DNA of 31,421 bases from positions 1 through 31,421 of IMG/VR virus record IMGVR_UViG_3300044797_000047, one strand, 5' to 3'. The stretch is from a virus. Of this stretch, positions 23,774 through 31,421 are shown piece by piece (within the stretch, counting starts at the first letter, position 1; each line of letters starts with the position of its first letter). The position numbers were made by a program, and so were the translations under genes. The notes beneath the pieces are model-generated. The model was not told the DNA's origin and did no database searches. It saw nothing but the letters and a program-made list of their open reading frames with translations.

Positions 23774-26284
23774 TTATACTAAGTTCAATCCAAGCGTAAT
23801 TAGAATTGTGTCAAGTTCCAATACTGGTTGAATACCTACCTGAAGCAGAATCTGCGTAGGCTGTAATGGATTTACTGTTGCTGTAGGTTGTACGAAAGAC
23901 TCGATGATATCTGCATCTTCGATTGTCTGTAGAATTGCTCCTGAAACAGTTTCAACCTGTGAAGGAGTATTCGAAAGCAACTTCTGTCCGATGAAGATTG
24001 GATCGAGAAGTCCACGAAGTGTTTGAGCCGTATAATCGGTGATTTCTGTAACCTGATATAGCTGGTTCAAAATTGTGTCGAATTCTGTGGTCGTTCCAAA
24101 CACAACTTTAGCAGAACCACTGATATTATCAACAATGAGTACGCCAGCATTTGACAAGATTACTTTCTGTGCCTGAGCCAGGGTATTTGTTGTTGTGATA
24201 CCCGTTACGACTTCACGAGTAAGTGGTTGTGCAACATCGAAGGCTGGGTTGGTACGAAGAGCGGCTAAAGCTGAAGCCATCATCGTACCATCAACTGTGG
24301 ATGCTGTCTGGTTTGTCCCGATGAACATAGAATCGGTTGTAGATGTTTGGTTAACTACGACAACGCGATTGCTAGAAGCAGCGGTTGCATAACCAAGCAT
24401 TGTTGTCATGTTTGTGAAGCTAGGATCATTAGCGGCAAAACCAATGAAAGCTGTGCGCTCTAATCGGTTGATCGTGCTAGACGCTGTCTCAACGTGTGCT
24501 GTAATATCTGGAATGAGCATTGCATTGTCTGCAGCATCCAGAGATACAACGATGTTGATGTTTGGAATGAAAAGTTTTTGAAGAGCTGCACGAACCTGAG
24601 AAGCGTTCGAACCGTCTGCTGGATTCATCTGCATCAAACAAACAATACTTGCGCCGTTTTGCTGAGCAAGCTGTGCTGCGATTGGAAGAGTCCAAGCTCC
24701 GTTCATGTTGGCTGTTTGACTATCTCCACCACCAACGGTTCCCATTGCATTTGTAATTGTTGTGAAATTCTGTGTGAAAAAGAATTGAGGTTGGAAAGAA
24801 TTCTGTCCATCACCCAATGCTTTTGCCCATTCGTAATTAGGATAGTAAACTACGCCTGCTACTGGACGAGAAGGAGTAGAAACCAATGAACCAGCTACGA
24901 AACCGAGGATAGCATTTGCTGTCCCGTTTTCAACTGTAAGAGAAGAGTTAGAAGTACCTGTCGTAGAAATTACCAAAGTGCCAGGAGCAGAAGATCCTGC
25001 AACAACTGTGTCTGTGGTGTTATTTAAGGTAACGGCTGCTGTCAAAGCAAACAAGCGACCCATAATTGTGCTACCACCATCATCAGTGACACTGGCTTGA
25101 GCAAGAATTGTTCCTTTAAATTGTGTAGCTGTTCCTAATGTAGCAGAACTTCCAACCTGCCAGTAAACATTACCAGCATTTCCACTATTGATCATAGTTA
25201 CGATAGCAGCTGTAGCTGTTACGAGTGTAGAACCAATTTGGAATACCCATTGAGCGTCAGGATTGCCCTGACCATCTAATGTAAGTGTACCAGTAAGTGC
25301 TGCTGAAGAAGCGAATTTGTAAACGCCAGCTGTTAGTGTACGTCCACCAAGATCACCAGTCAATACTGTTGCACCAGTGAGATTTTGAAATGCTGTATAA
25401 GCTGTAGTAGCGTCAGCTAAAGCTGTAGCAGCTGCACTGTTACCATTGTTGGTTGTTCCAACAACTGTTGGAGAACCTGTGATAGAACCAGCAGGACTTA
25501 AAGCTACATTTCCTGTTAAGGTTGTGCTACCTGTGTTTGTAATAGTGCTGCTTGCAATAACAGCATATGTAGAAGCTGAAGCAAGAGCTGGTACTGAAAC
25601 TTCTGTAGCAGATGCGATTGCTGCAATAGTATGTGCACTAAAATATGCGTTCATCGTAGCAGCAACTTCAGCAGCTGTTGTTTCAGTTGTAAAAGGAATT
25701 GTTTGAATTGGACCACCAGCAACGCTTAACTGGAAATTTAATCCACTAAGACTTGTGTAAGGATCAGAAGCTGTACCAGTAAGACTTGCAGCTAAGGAAA
25801 GCCAAGTAATATCACCGACTGACACGTCAACTGCTTCTCCTGCAACCCAGTTGGTTGTGCTTCCAACAACTAGATGTGTACTGTCAGTGACAGTTGTAAT
25901 TGTTGTCGTAAAAGTTCCAGCGTTATTAATCTGTGTTATTGTATCTCCAGCAGTCATGCCAGTTGTTGATGCAACGACTAGATGCGTGCTATCTGTTACT
26001 GTCGTAACTGTGAAAGCAAAGCCTAGAATATAATCAATGCCATTTTCGTAGGTAGCATAATTAGCATCTGTGATCGTAGTTCCATCCAATGCGACTGCCT
26101 TGTGAGCAAGCACATCAGTGTTCCCTGATCCACGAGTAACTGCTTCACCCGTAACTAAATTGGTTAATCGACCGGTACCAATAAAAGCAGTAACTCTTAT
26201 GCCACCTGTTACAGAAGCTAAAAGCTGTTGCTGTACTTGATCGTAAACTCCTGGTAAAACTGGTTGATTATTAATTGAAGGCAT
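23774..26284 (-). CDS. Tail sheath protein with an inserted DUF3494 domain and THL repeats (836 aa)
   Basis: The start MPSINNQPVLPGVYDQ is the usual sheath N-terminus. I use the ATG at 26284 because AAGGAGA lies 6 bases before it; an upstream TTG in frame (26302) overlaps that site. The C-terminal half has sheath features: AAQLAQQNGASIVCLMQMNP, TAFIGFAANDPSF, SNRVVVVNQT, RTNPAFDVAQPL, and AQKVILSNAGVLIVD. Insertions enlarge it: two THL-type repeats (about 90-160) and one DUF3494 domain (about 232-431). The DUF3494 domain splits a known phage domain between TAAEVAATMNAYF and LVISTTGTSNSSLTVENGTA. Sheath subunits cover the tail in hexameric rings, so the domain would be displayed many times. 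Confidence 0.9.
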   Translation of the reverse strand: MPSINNQPVLPGVYDQVQQQLLASVTGGIRVTAFIGTGRLTNLVTGEAVTRGSGNTDVLAHKAVALDGTTITDANYATYENGIDYILGFAFTVTTVTDSTHLVVASTTGMTAGDTITQINNAGTFTTTITTVTDSTHLVVGSTTNWVAGEAVDVSVGDITWLSLAASLTGTASDPYTSLSGLNFQLSVAGGPIQTIPFTTETTAAEVAATMNAYFSAHTIAAIASATEVSVPALASASTYAVIASSTITNTGSTTLTGNVALSPAGSITGSPTVVGTTNNGNSAAATALADATTAYTAFQNLTGATVLTGDLGGRTLTAGVYKFASSAALTGTLTLDGQGNPDAQWVFQIGSTLVTATAAIVTMINSGNAGNVYWQVGSSATLGTATQFKGTILAQASVTDDGGSTIMGRLFALTAAVTLNNTTDTVVAGSSAPGTLVISTTGTSNSSLTVENGTANAILGFVAGSLVSTPSRPVAGVVYYPNYEWAKALGDGQNSFQPQFFFTQNFTTITNAMGTVGGGDSQTANMNGAWTLPIAAQLAQQNGASIVCLMQMNPADGSNASQVRAALQKLFIPNINIVVSLDAADNAMLIPDITAHVETASSTINRLERTAFIGFAANDPSFTNMTTMLGYATAASSNRVVVVNQTSTTDSMFIGTNQTASTVDGTMMASALAALRTNPAFDVAQPLTREVVTGITTTNTLAQAQKVILSNAGVLIVDNISGSAKVVFGTTTEFDTILNQLYQVTEITDYTAQTLRGLLDPIFIGQKLLSNTPSQVETVSGAILQTIEDADIIESFVQPTATVNPLQPTQILLQVGIQPVLELDTILITLGLNLV
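24992..25591 (-). other. DUF3494 (ice-binding-like) domain inside the sheath
   Basis: Encodes STYAVIASSTITNTGSTTL, TGNVALSPAGSITGSP, GDLGGRTLTAGVYKFASSAA, GTLTLDGQGNPDAQWVFQIG, and NVYWQVGSSATLGTATQFKG. These are the standard PF11999 blocks in order, closer to free-standing family members than the two baseplate copies. Confidence 0.88.
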
Positions 26285-26428
26285 TGTGAATCTCCTTAAC
26301 AAAGATTTTAAATCGATTTTTTAGTTACAAAATTGTCGGTAAACAAGAATAGTCTACGCTATGAACGTAGTGCTCCTATTATAATGGAGAAATATTATAC
26401 TTTTATCACAAATATTATTGTTATCTAC
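26285..26428. other. 144-bp intergenic region before the sheath gene
   Basis: The longest gap in the tail operon. It holds two short inverted repeats, CTACG...CGTAG (26354-26370) and CTCC...GGAG (26373-26389), the second enclosing a minus-strand TATAAT. No good -35 is seen, and neither repeat is followed by a T-run in the minus direction. A sheath promoter or a weak attenuator is possible. Confidence 0.3.
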
Positions 26429-27601
26429 TTATGATACAGTTATCGTTAAATTCTGCGTTCCTGTGCCAGTTGCATTGATAGCAGATAACGTTGCATAATA
26501 AGTACCAGAGGGCGTAGGAACACCGGAGATAAGCCCGTTAGAAGCATCAACGGTTAATCCTGATGGTAAGCCAATAGCAGCGTAGGAAGTAGGTGAATTT
26601 AAAGCGGTTATAACATAATTAAAGGGGAAATTACCATTATAAGAAGCATCTAAAGGACTATTTATAATTGGGATACCTGCTGTATAAACAGGTACATCAA
26701 CGCTAATGCTGCTTACATTTGTAATAGCTAGGTTGTCTGACCATTCGCAATAAACCCTTAATATAAAATGATTTTCAATATAAACACGCTGATTCTGAAC
26801 CAATCTAGTTTCAGTGGGAAGTGTACGATCAATCATCTCAATACCATTTACAGCAAGCTGATGCCTAATCTCTGATATGTTATTATAAATAAGATCAATG
26901 ATCTTATCACGGGCTAACGTGTCATCAATAGTATATACCTTAATATTAACGACTACAACAAGACTTGAGAATATCTGATCCTGAATAACGACATTAGCGG
27001 AATTCTTGGCTTGGAAGCTATCTTCTGGCCCTAAATAACGAGTCTCGCTTGCACTGGCTGTATCTACTACGATACATGGCCAATCTTGATAATCCTGTGG
27101 GACAGCATCAGAGATAAAAATCTCAGAATTATCAAAGTCAAACAACCCACCATTAATTAGGGTTGGGGATGAGGGTTTTAAAACAGTAGACACAACAGCC
27201 AATGTAATTGCATTCCCTGATACACCAGAAGTTGTAGCTAGTAATTGAATTTGATTTGGAATTGTATTTGTCTGCGCTGTTACAAGCAATGTGCTGGAAT
27301 TCGCATTGATGAGAGCAACTAAACTAGCCAACGTGATCTGTTGTGTTGCACCAATCTTGACCTGTAATCCTGTAGGCGTCATATTAACAAAGGTAATCAC
27401 ATTCGTGCCGATAGTAAAGGTATCACCATTTGCTGGGTTGCCATAAAACGTAAGATTAGCTGAAGAGGCTGTTTCAATATAATTATATTGAAATGGAGGA
27501 ACCACTGCTGTATTATGTCTGGGAGCAAAAATCTCTTTAAGCTCACGGATAACAGAGGTACGTACTCGAGTTAGGATTAAATATGGATTAGAGTTTGCCA
27601 T
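26429..27601 (-). CDS. Tail terminator-like protein with inserted domain and C-terminal Ig-like domain (390 aa)
   Basis: The N-terminal 40 residues (LTRVRTSVIRELKEIFAPRH) and the central part (SEIFISDAVPQDYQDWPCIVV, VVNIKVYTIDDTLARDKIID, VYIENHFILRVYCEW) look like a tail-completion or terminator protein. Residues about 43-152 are an inserted beta domain (GNPANGDTFTIGTNVITFV, TLASLVALINA, SGVSGNAITLA) seen in many phage tail proteins. Residues about 308-390 form a putative Ig-like domain of the He_PIG type, with GLPSGLTVDASNGLISGVP. Directly upstream of the sheath, the usual place for a terminator. The extra domains likely face outward at the neck. Confidence 0.7.
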   Translation of the reverse strand: MANSNPYLILTRVRTSVIRELKEIFAPRHNTAVVPPFQYNYIETASSANLTFYGNPANGDTFTIGTNVITFVNMTPTGLQVKIGATQQITLASLVALINANSSTLLVTAQTNTIPNQIQLLATTSGVSGNAITLAVVSTVLKPSSPTLINGGLFDFDNSEIFISDAVPQDYQDWPCIVVDTASASETRYLGPEDSFQAKNSANVVIQDQIFSSLVVVVNIKVYTIDDTLARDKIIDLIYNNISEIRHQLAVNGIEMIDRTLPTETRLVQNQRVYIENHFILRVYCEWSDNLAITNVSSISVDVPVYTAGIPIINSPLDASYNGNFPFNYVITALNSPTSYAAIGLPSGLTVDASNGLISGVPTPSGTYYATLSAINATGTGTQNLTITVS

Positions 27602-27603
27602 GA

Positions 27604-28167
27604 TTAGAGTCCACTTGGGAGCGTATATACTATTGAGGCACGCTCAATTTCTGCGAGTTCAAAATCCTGATGCGTTACGAAGTGTTTCCATCTTCGAGGG
27701 AATACCTGAGTTACGAAAAATCTTTCATTGTTTCTACGTACGATCAAATCACCTGGAGTAAGCAAGGGTTCAAAAGCCGTCCAAGAATGAGGTTTATAAA
27801 TACGTTGCTGTCCGTAATCTGTCAAGGCTAAATCAGTTGGTCCGCTAGAAAGAAGACTGACGACAATCTCAAGGGGTTGAAAGTATCCATAATAAGGACC
27901 ACCGGCATTTGGTCCAGTTAAATTCGCATCTAAAGCAAGCCATCCAGTACCATAACAAATAGCATCCTCGTGCTGAGCGCTTGTATGTCTATCAGGATCA
28001 AATAGTGGACAACGTTGCCCTTCATAACGTTTCTTATAAAGTAATACACGTTCTCCACTCATATTGAGAATCCATTTATTCTTTTCTCTAATAGAAAGAA
28101 AGTACCATTCAAGGCTATCAGGCCCGAATTGACTTTGATCTGGAAGTATCTGGAATGAATCACCCAT
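27604..28167 (-). CDS. Neck/head-tail connector-type virion protein with Cys motif (187 aa)
   Basis: Residues about 52-76 (RCPLFDPDRHTSAQHEDAICY then GTGW) resemble a Cys/His motif seen in neck-region proteins of large phages, where CP.CYGTG is common. Here the cysteines are fewer. The C-terminal half is beta-rich (GDLIVRRNNERFFVTQVFPRRW, then FVTHQDFELAEIE), like head-tail joining proteins. It sits just upstream of the terminator-like gene with a 2-base gap. Exact role not certain. Confidence 0.6.
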   Translation of the reverse strand: MGDSFQILPDQSQFGPDSLEWYFLSIREKNKWILNMSGERVLLYKKRYEGQRCPLFDPDRHTSAQHEDAICYGTGWLALDANLTGPNAGGPYYGYFQPLEIVVSLLSSGPTDLALTDYGQQRIYKPHSWTAFEPLLTPGDLIVRRNNERFFVTQVFPRRWKHFVTHQDFELAEIERASIVYTLPSGL

Positions 28168-28181
28168 TGTAAGATTCCTTT

Positions 28182-28454
28182 TTAGGCTGTTTTAACAAGT
28201 GCAAGTTCTACAGCGTCAGCTGTACCATTCAATAAAGGCCAAAATGTTATACTATCACAAGAACCACCAATTGTCGTGCAAGCAAGACTAATTGCAGTAG
28301 TATTTCCATGTATATCATTTACATATATTGCAGAATTGTTTATATTAACAGCAGCTTGAGCATGCCTGCAAACATCGCAAAACATATCTGCTGTATTCGC
28401 GGATCTGTTATCTTTAAAACTACCATCTACATTCTTTTGTATTCGTAACGCCAT
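28182..28454 (-). CDS. Small hypothetical protein with CDVC motif (90 aa)
   Basis: The first part is polar, with MFCDVCRHAQAAVNI at about 24-38. The rest is beta-rich with two further Cys (CTTIGGSC). It lies in the virion gene series between a fibre-like appendage and the neck protein, with AAGGAG-type signals before the ATG. No family recognised. A small virion or fibre-associated protein is a reasonable guess. Confidence 0.6.
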   Translation of the reverse strand: MALRIQKNVDGSFKDNRSANTADMFCDVCRHAQAAVNINNSAIYVNDIHGNTTAISLACTTIGGSCDSITFWPLLNGTADAVELALVKTA

Positions 28455-28464
28455 TGCATTCTCC

Positions 28465-29382
28465 TTAAAGATCAGATGAATATTCTATAATAAAGCCATT
28501 GTTAGTTGGTACTAATGCGGTGGCATTTCCAGCGACAATGCCGCTCCCTACTGTAACAGTAATTTCAGCTGAGCGTATATTAGTACCAATAGTAATAGTA
28601 AGAGTTGTTGCTCCACCCTGTGTTGCTGTAAATAATTCTGAAATTGTTTGACCTGTTAAAGTTGTAGTAGCTCTTGTTCGCATTTCTACTGGATAAAAAA
28701 TCAATCCATAAGCAGATGTAGTGGAAGTACATTGCAGCATGGCTACTGGACCAGTATTATTAGAATTTTGTTGCCAATAATATCGTTGACATCGAGCTAA
28801 ATCAACCTGAGGATGAATACCAATAAAAGCTGAAGCAGGTTGTAAACCAACAGTCAATATTGCAGAATCCATATAGGTTGTTTGTATAGCATTTGGACAA
28901 TTTACGTATACTCGAACAGTATTGCTATTTCCAGTTGGCGTGTATGTCGCAGTCAACGTTTGCCAACCCGTATTAGCTACGTAATTACTAGAAGCACTTG
29001 ATCCTATACCGTTCTGTTGGATATCAACATTCACACCAGACACATTCGAATTAATTCGTACAGATACTGTTATCGGTTTACCAGCAGGCCACGATTCAAG
29101 ATCTTGTCCAATAGATATACCACTTGTAAGACTAGAAACATTTGTCGTATTAAGCTCAAGAGAATATAATCCAGTATCGACTGTAGAAGAATTTTGAGAT
29201 ACAACACCAGTAAAAGAACCACTATAAGCTAAATACCATCTATCAGCAGTATAAGCTGTATTGATTGGATTCGTAAACGTCGTACCCCTTTGCCAAATCT
29301 CAAAACCACCATTATCAAGAATATTAGCTACCCCTGAAGGATCTGTTCCAAAAAGAGAATCATTAATTGTTGTTCGTGTCAT
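28465..29382 (-). CDS. Tail appendage protein with carbohydrate-binding-like domain (305 aa)
   Basis: Residues about 22-55 (ILDNGGFEIWQRGTTF, then YTADRWYLAYSG) are the hallmark start of a jelly-roll appendage domain common in phage fibres and some bacterial surface proteins. It is followed by strands (PITVSVRINSNVSGVNVDI, NTGWQTLTATYTPTG) and the typical DLARCQRYYWQ segment near residue 195. The fold is a beta sandwich of the carbohydrate-binding type. Directly after the fibre gene at the right edge with a 3-base gap. Likely a receptor- or sugar-binding accessory to that fibre. Confidence 0.75.
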   Translation of the reverse strand: MTRTTINDSLFGTDPSGVANILDNGGFEIWQRGTTFTNPINTAYTADRWYLAYSGSFTGVVSQNSSTVDTGLYSLELNTTNVSSLTSGISIGQDLESWPAGKPITVSVRINSNVSGVNVDIQQNGIGSSASSNYVANTGWQTLTATYTPTGNSNTVRVYVNCPNAIQTTYMDSAILTVGLQPASAFIGIHPQVDLARCQRYYWQQNSNNTGPVAMLQCTSTTSAYGLIFYPVEMRTRATTTLTGQTISELFTATQGGATTLTITIGTNIRSAEITVTVGSGIVAGNATALVPTNNGFIIEYSSDL

Positions 29383-29385
29383 AAA

Positions 29386-31421
29386 TTATCTTACTCTCCT
29401 TGCTGAAAGTCGACCAAAAAATTTGGGCGTCGCCCCCGAATACGTAACGAACGCTTTTAGATAGATTGTCGTTGATGTTGATAGCGAGAAACGATACGTG
29501 GCAATCGTTCCCACATAGTTATTGACCGTCGTCGTGGGGGCCGGGACCCCAAGATAGTTGTCTCCGAACGTTAAACCTGAATTGGAATTGCCGCTTGTCG
29601 TAGAAATACCGAATTCGCAAACCGTGATCGTCGCACCGTTGGGCTGCACGTTGAAAAGCCCGGTAACATCCCAGTCCCCGGCGGACAGACTTATACTAGT
29701 CATATCTGCCCACTGGTTAGATGTCCCGACGTTAACACTACTAACGGTGGATCGGACGGCCTCACCAACATTACCTGTAACAGCAGCATCATTAGTAACT
29801 GTACCTATAATTTGTCCAGTACCACTTGAATAACCCGTGCAAAACCAACCACCAGCCGTAGCTGGATCAAAAATAAATGTAGCTGCGCCTCTAGGTCCAA
29901 TAATTAGATTTGTATAAAAAGGTAACAAAAATATCTGTGATCCAGTACCGTTGTAAACAAATGTAACCTCATGCGCTTGATCATCAGAAGTATTATTTGT
30001 AAAAACAATAACCTGACCAGGAACACCACCTGAAAATCCCTGAATAACTAATCCTGATGTATTTGCTTGATTATTTAAAGTAGACAAACCTGCTACATTC
30101 ATATTTGAGGAGATTTGGGCAGTAGTAGGCAATATTAATTCTGGCGTACTTACTACATTTCCCCAAGATAAAGCGTCACCTGTTGTTGTTGCCGCTGCAA
30201 GATTTGTAACCTTATTCCCACCGGCAGAAACATTCGTGCTTATACTACCTACTGTATTAGATGCTGTATAAACAGCTAACTGGCCAATTGTTCCAGCGTT
30301 AACAATTCCTGCACTCGTAACAGCTGTTTGAAAAATAAACGAAACCTTTTGCCCAGTTATAAGAGCATTATTAAATGTAACAGTTGTACTATTTGTTTCA
30401 AGATAATCAACAGCAGATCCAATAGTCTGTACATCTCCGTCAAGAGTTACAATTAAACTATGGCTACCAACATTATAAGAATTTACTAAATTAAAGATAG
30501 TTGTTGATCCAGTATAATTATTTAATGCTGTACCAACTACATAATCTTCTCTATATGCTGTAGTACCAGCAGTTGAGGCAATAGTAATTGTGTTGCCAAG
30601 AGGAGTTAATGTAACATTTGTACCTGCAGCTAAAACTACTGCCCCAGTTAAGGTATTTATGGAAGTTACACCACCAGGAGAACCATTAGCTGCAGCTGTA
30701 ATTAATCCTTTAGCATTAACAGTTATATTAGCATTTGTAAAAGATCCTACATTAGAGTTTACAGTAGCGAGGGTTAATGCACCACCTGAACTAATTGTAG
30801 CATCGCCAGACATCGTTTCAAAAGCTGGATCCGAAGATGCACCTTGTGAGATTAATAATGTACCACCTACTCCTGGAGAAGCAAAAGCAATATTTGATGT
30901 ACCTTCACCAAGCAATACTGCATGAGCTGTCAATGTAGCTAATCCAGTACCACCATTCATGACTACAAGTTGACCAGTTACGCCAGTAGTAAGAGGAAGT
31001 CCTGTAGCATTTGTAAGAACAGCAGCACTTGGCGTACCTAATGCTGGAGTAACAAGAGTAGGGGATGTAGCTAAAACGACATTACCTGATCCAGTAGTTG
31101 AACTTGTAATAGCTGATTCAATGATCTTCCCACCACTTGATTCCATTAAGAATCCATTAGCAAGAGCTGTAGAACTATTGGTACCACCATTACCAATTGG
31201 TAATATACCGGTTATGCCAGTAGTTAATGATAAATTAGTAGCATTCGTAAGTACCAATGTACTGGGTGTACCGAGATTAGGCGTTACTAAAGTAGGAGAG
31301 TTTGAAAGAACTACAGAACCTGTACCTGTTGATGTTGTAGTTCCTGTACCACCATTTGAAACAGCTAGTGGGGAAGTTAAAGTCAATGAAGCAAATGTTG
31401 GACTAGATGTGGTTCCAATAG
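29386..31421 (-). CDS. Tail fibre, 5' end beyond the window
   Basis: The frame is open through the right edge; the visible part begins IGTTSSPTFASL, so the start lies outside. The shaft has repeats like those of the fibre at 11184 (VVLSNSPTLVTPNLGTP, TNATGLPLTTGVTG, VMNGGTGLATL) and the shared NITVNAKGLITAAA segment. A central part has LVNSYNVGSHSLIVTLDGDVQ and a VSFIFQTAV strand. The C-terminal tip (about 29386-29760, ending GRLSARRV) is of the common fibre-tip type with WDVTGLFNVQP and YRFSLSTSTTIYLKAFV. Its DNA is distinctly GC-richer than the rest of the gene. Probably a receptor-binding fibre. Confidence 0.85.
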   Translation of the reverse strand, partial: IGTTSSPTFASLTLTSPLAVSNGGTGTTTSTGTGSVVLSNSPTLVTPNLGTPSTLVLTNATNLSLTTGITGILPIGNGGTNSSTALANGFLMESSGGKIIESAITSSTTGSGNVVLATSPTLVTPALGTPSAAVLTNATGLPLTTGVTGQLVVMNGGTGLATLTAHAVLLGEGTSNIAFASPGVGGTLLISQGASSDPAFETMSGDATISSGGALTLATVNSNVGSFTNANITVNAKGLITAAANGSPGGVTSINTLTGAVVLAAGTNVTLTPLGNTITIASTAGTTAYREDYVVGTALNNYTGSTTIFNLVNSYNVGSHSLIVTLDGDVQTIGSAVDYLETNSTTVTFNNALITGQKVSFIFQTAVTSAGIVNAGTIGQLAVYTASNTVGSISTNVSAGGNKVTNLAAATTTGDALSWGNVVSTPELILPTTAQISSNMNVAGLSTLNNQANTSGLVIQGFSGGVPGQVIVFTNNTSDDQAHEVTFVYNGTGSQIFLLPFYTNLIIGPRGAATFIFDPATAGGWFCTGYSSGTGQIIGTVTNDAAVTGNVGEAVRSTVSSVNVGTSNQWADMTSISLSAGDWDVTGLFNVQPNGATITVCEFGISTTSGNSNSGLTFGDNYLGVPAPTTTVNNYVGTIATYRFSLSTSTTIYLKAFVTYSGATPKFFGRLSARRVR
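31291..31357. repeat. 67-bp perfect direct repeat, copy 2 (fibre at right edge)
   Basis: Identical to 12660-12726 over 67 bases, both in the shaft repeat of a fibre gene and in the same orientation. Sequence diverges on both sides. Confidence 0.9.

Noticed and set aside
24494-24889. 131-codon plus-strand open frame opposite the sheath
   Set aside because: Cys/His/Ile-rich shadow sequence with no initiation signal, lying within a well-supported sheath gene.
24992-25591. Claim that the phage binds ice
   Set aside because: DUF3494 domains also occur in adhesins and proteins without proven ice activity, so only the fold is supported.
26285-26302. Six-codon N-terminal extension of the sheath from an upstream TTG
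   Set aside because: It would place the start before the AAGGAGA ribosome-binding site that serves the ATG at 26284.
30590-30925. 111-codon plus-strand open frame opposite the right-edge fibre
   Set aside because: Antisense of fibre repeats, with no ribosome-binding site or family resemblance.

Overview
This window is the tail-morphogenesis region of a contractile-tailed bacteriophage (myovirus type), followed by an accessory/lysis-like block and two tRNA loci. The DNA is AT-rich, genes are tightly packed, and all but one of the recognisable genes lie on the minus strand. Sigma70-like promoters with 17-bp spacers and Shine-Dalgarno sites fit a bacterial host, but the host cannot be named. 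Phage-borne tRNAs, a methionine aminopeptidase and an RlaP-type nucleotidyltransferase suggest a fairly large phage genome.

Reading in the direction of transcription (right to left), 31421-26429 holds a 5'-truncated tail fibre, a carbohydrate-binding-like appendage protein, a small unknown, a neck/connector-type protein with a Cys motif, and a tail-terminator-like protein carrying an inserted domain and an Ig-like tail. From 26284 to 20410 come the sheath, the tube, a tail assembly chaperone pair joined by a probable -1 ribosomal frameshift on an A9 run, a tiny two-transmembrane protein, and the tape measure. From 20392 to 6564 lie the baseplate genes: a small tail protein, gp27-like hub, gp5/gpV-like spike, helical protein, gp25-like wedge, gpJ-like wedge, a repeat-rich fibre, a gpI-like protein and a second fibre.

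The left part (6559-1) holds a lone plus-strand gene for a secreted coiled-coil protein with its own promoter. It is followed by minus-strand genes for a papain-like cysteine peptidase, a possible (alpha/alpha)-barrel hydrolase, a DUF5675 protein, a small Cys-rich protein and methionine aminopeptidase. A new promoter then drives a Zn-finger-like protein, a 48-aa coiled-coil protein and an RlaP-like nucleotidyltransferase, all chained by ATGA overlaps, then tRNA-Ile(GAT), a tRNA with a 26-nt anticodon-loop insertion, and two small proteins.

The most striking feature is that ice-binding-like DUF3494 domains are inserted into core tail proteins: one in the sheath and two in the gpI-like baseplate protein. 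A second short beta repeat (core DxTHLxV..T.G) is shared by the sheath, gpJ and gpI proteins. These would coat the tail and baseplate with adhesin-like modules. The fibre genes show mosaic evolution as well: 55-aa repeats, a 67-bp perfect repeat shared between two fibre genes 18.6 kb apart, a tip module shared by two other fibres, and a GC-richer C-terminal tip in the truncated fibre. No rRNA, CRISPR array, insertion sequence or integrase was seen, and no convincing rho-independent terminator was found.
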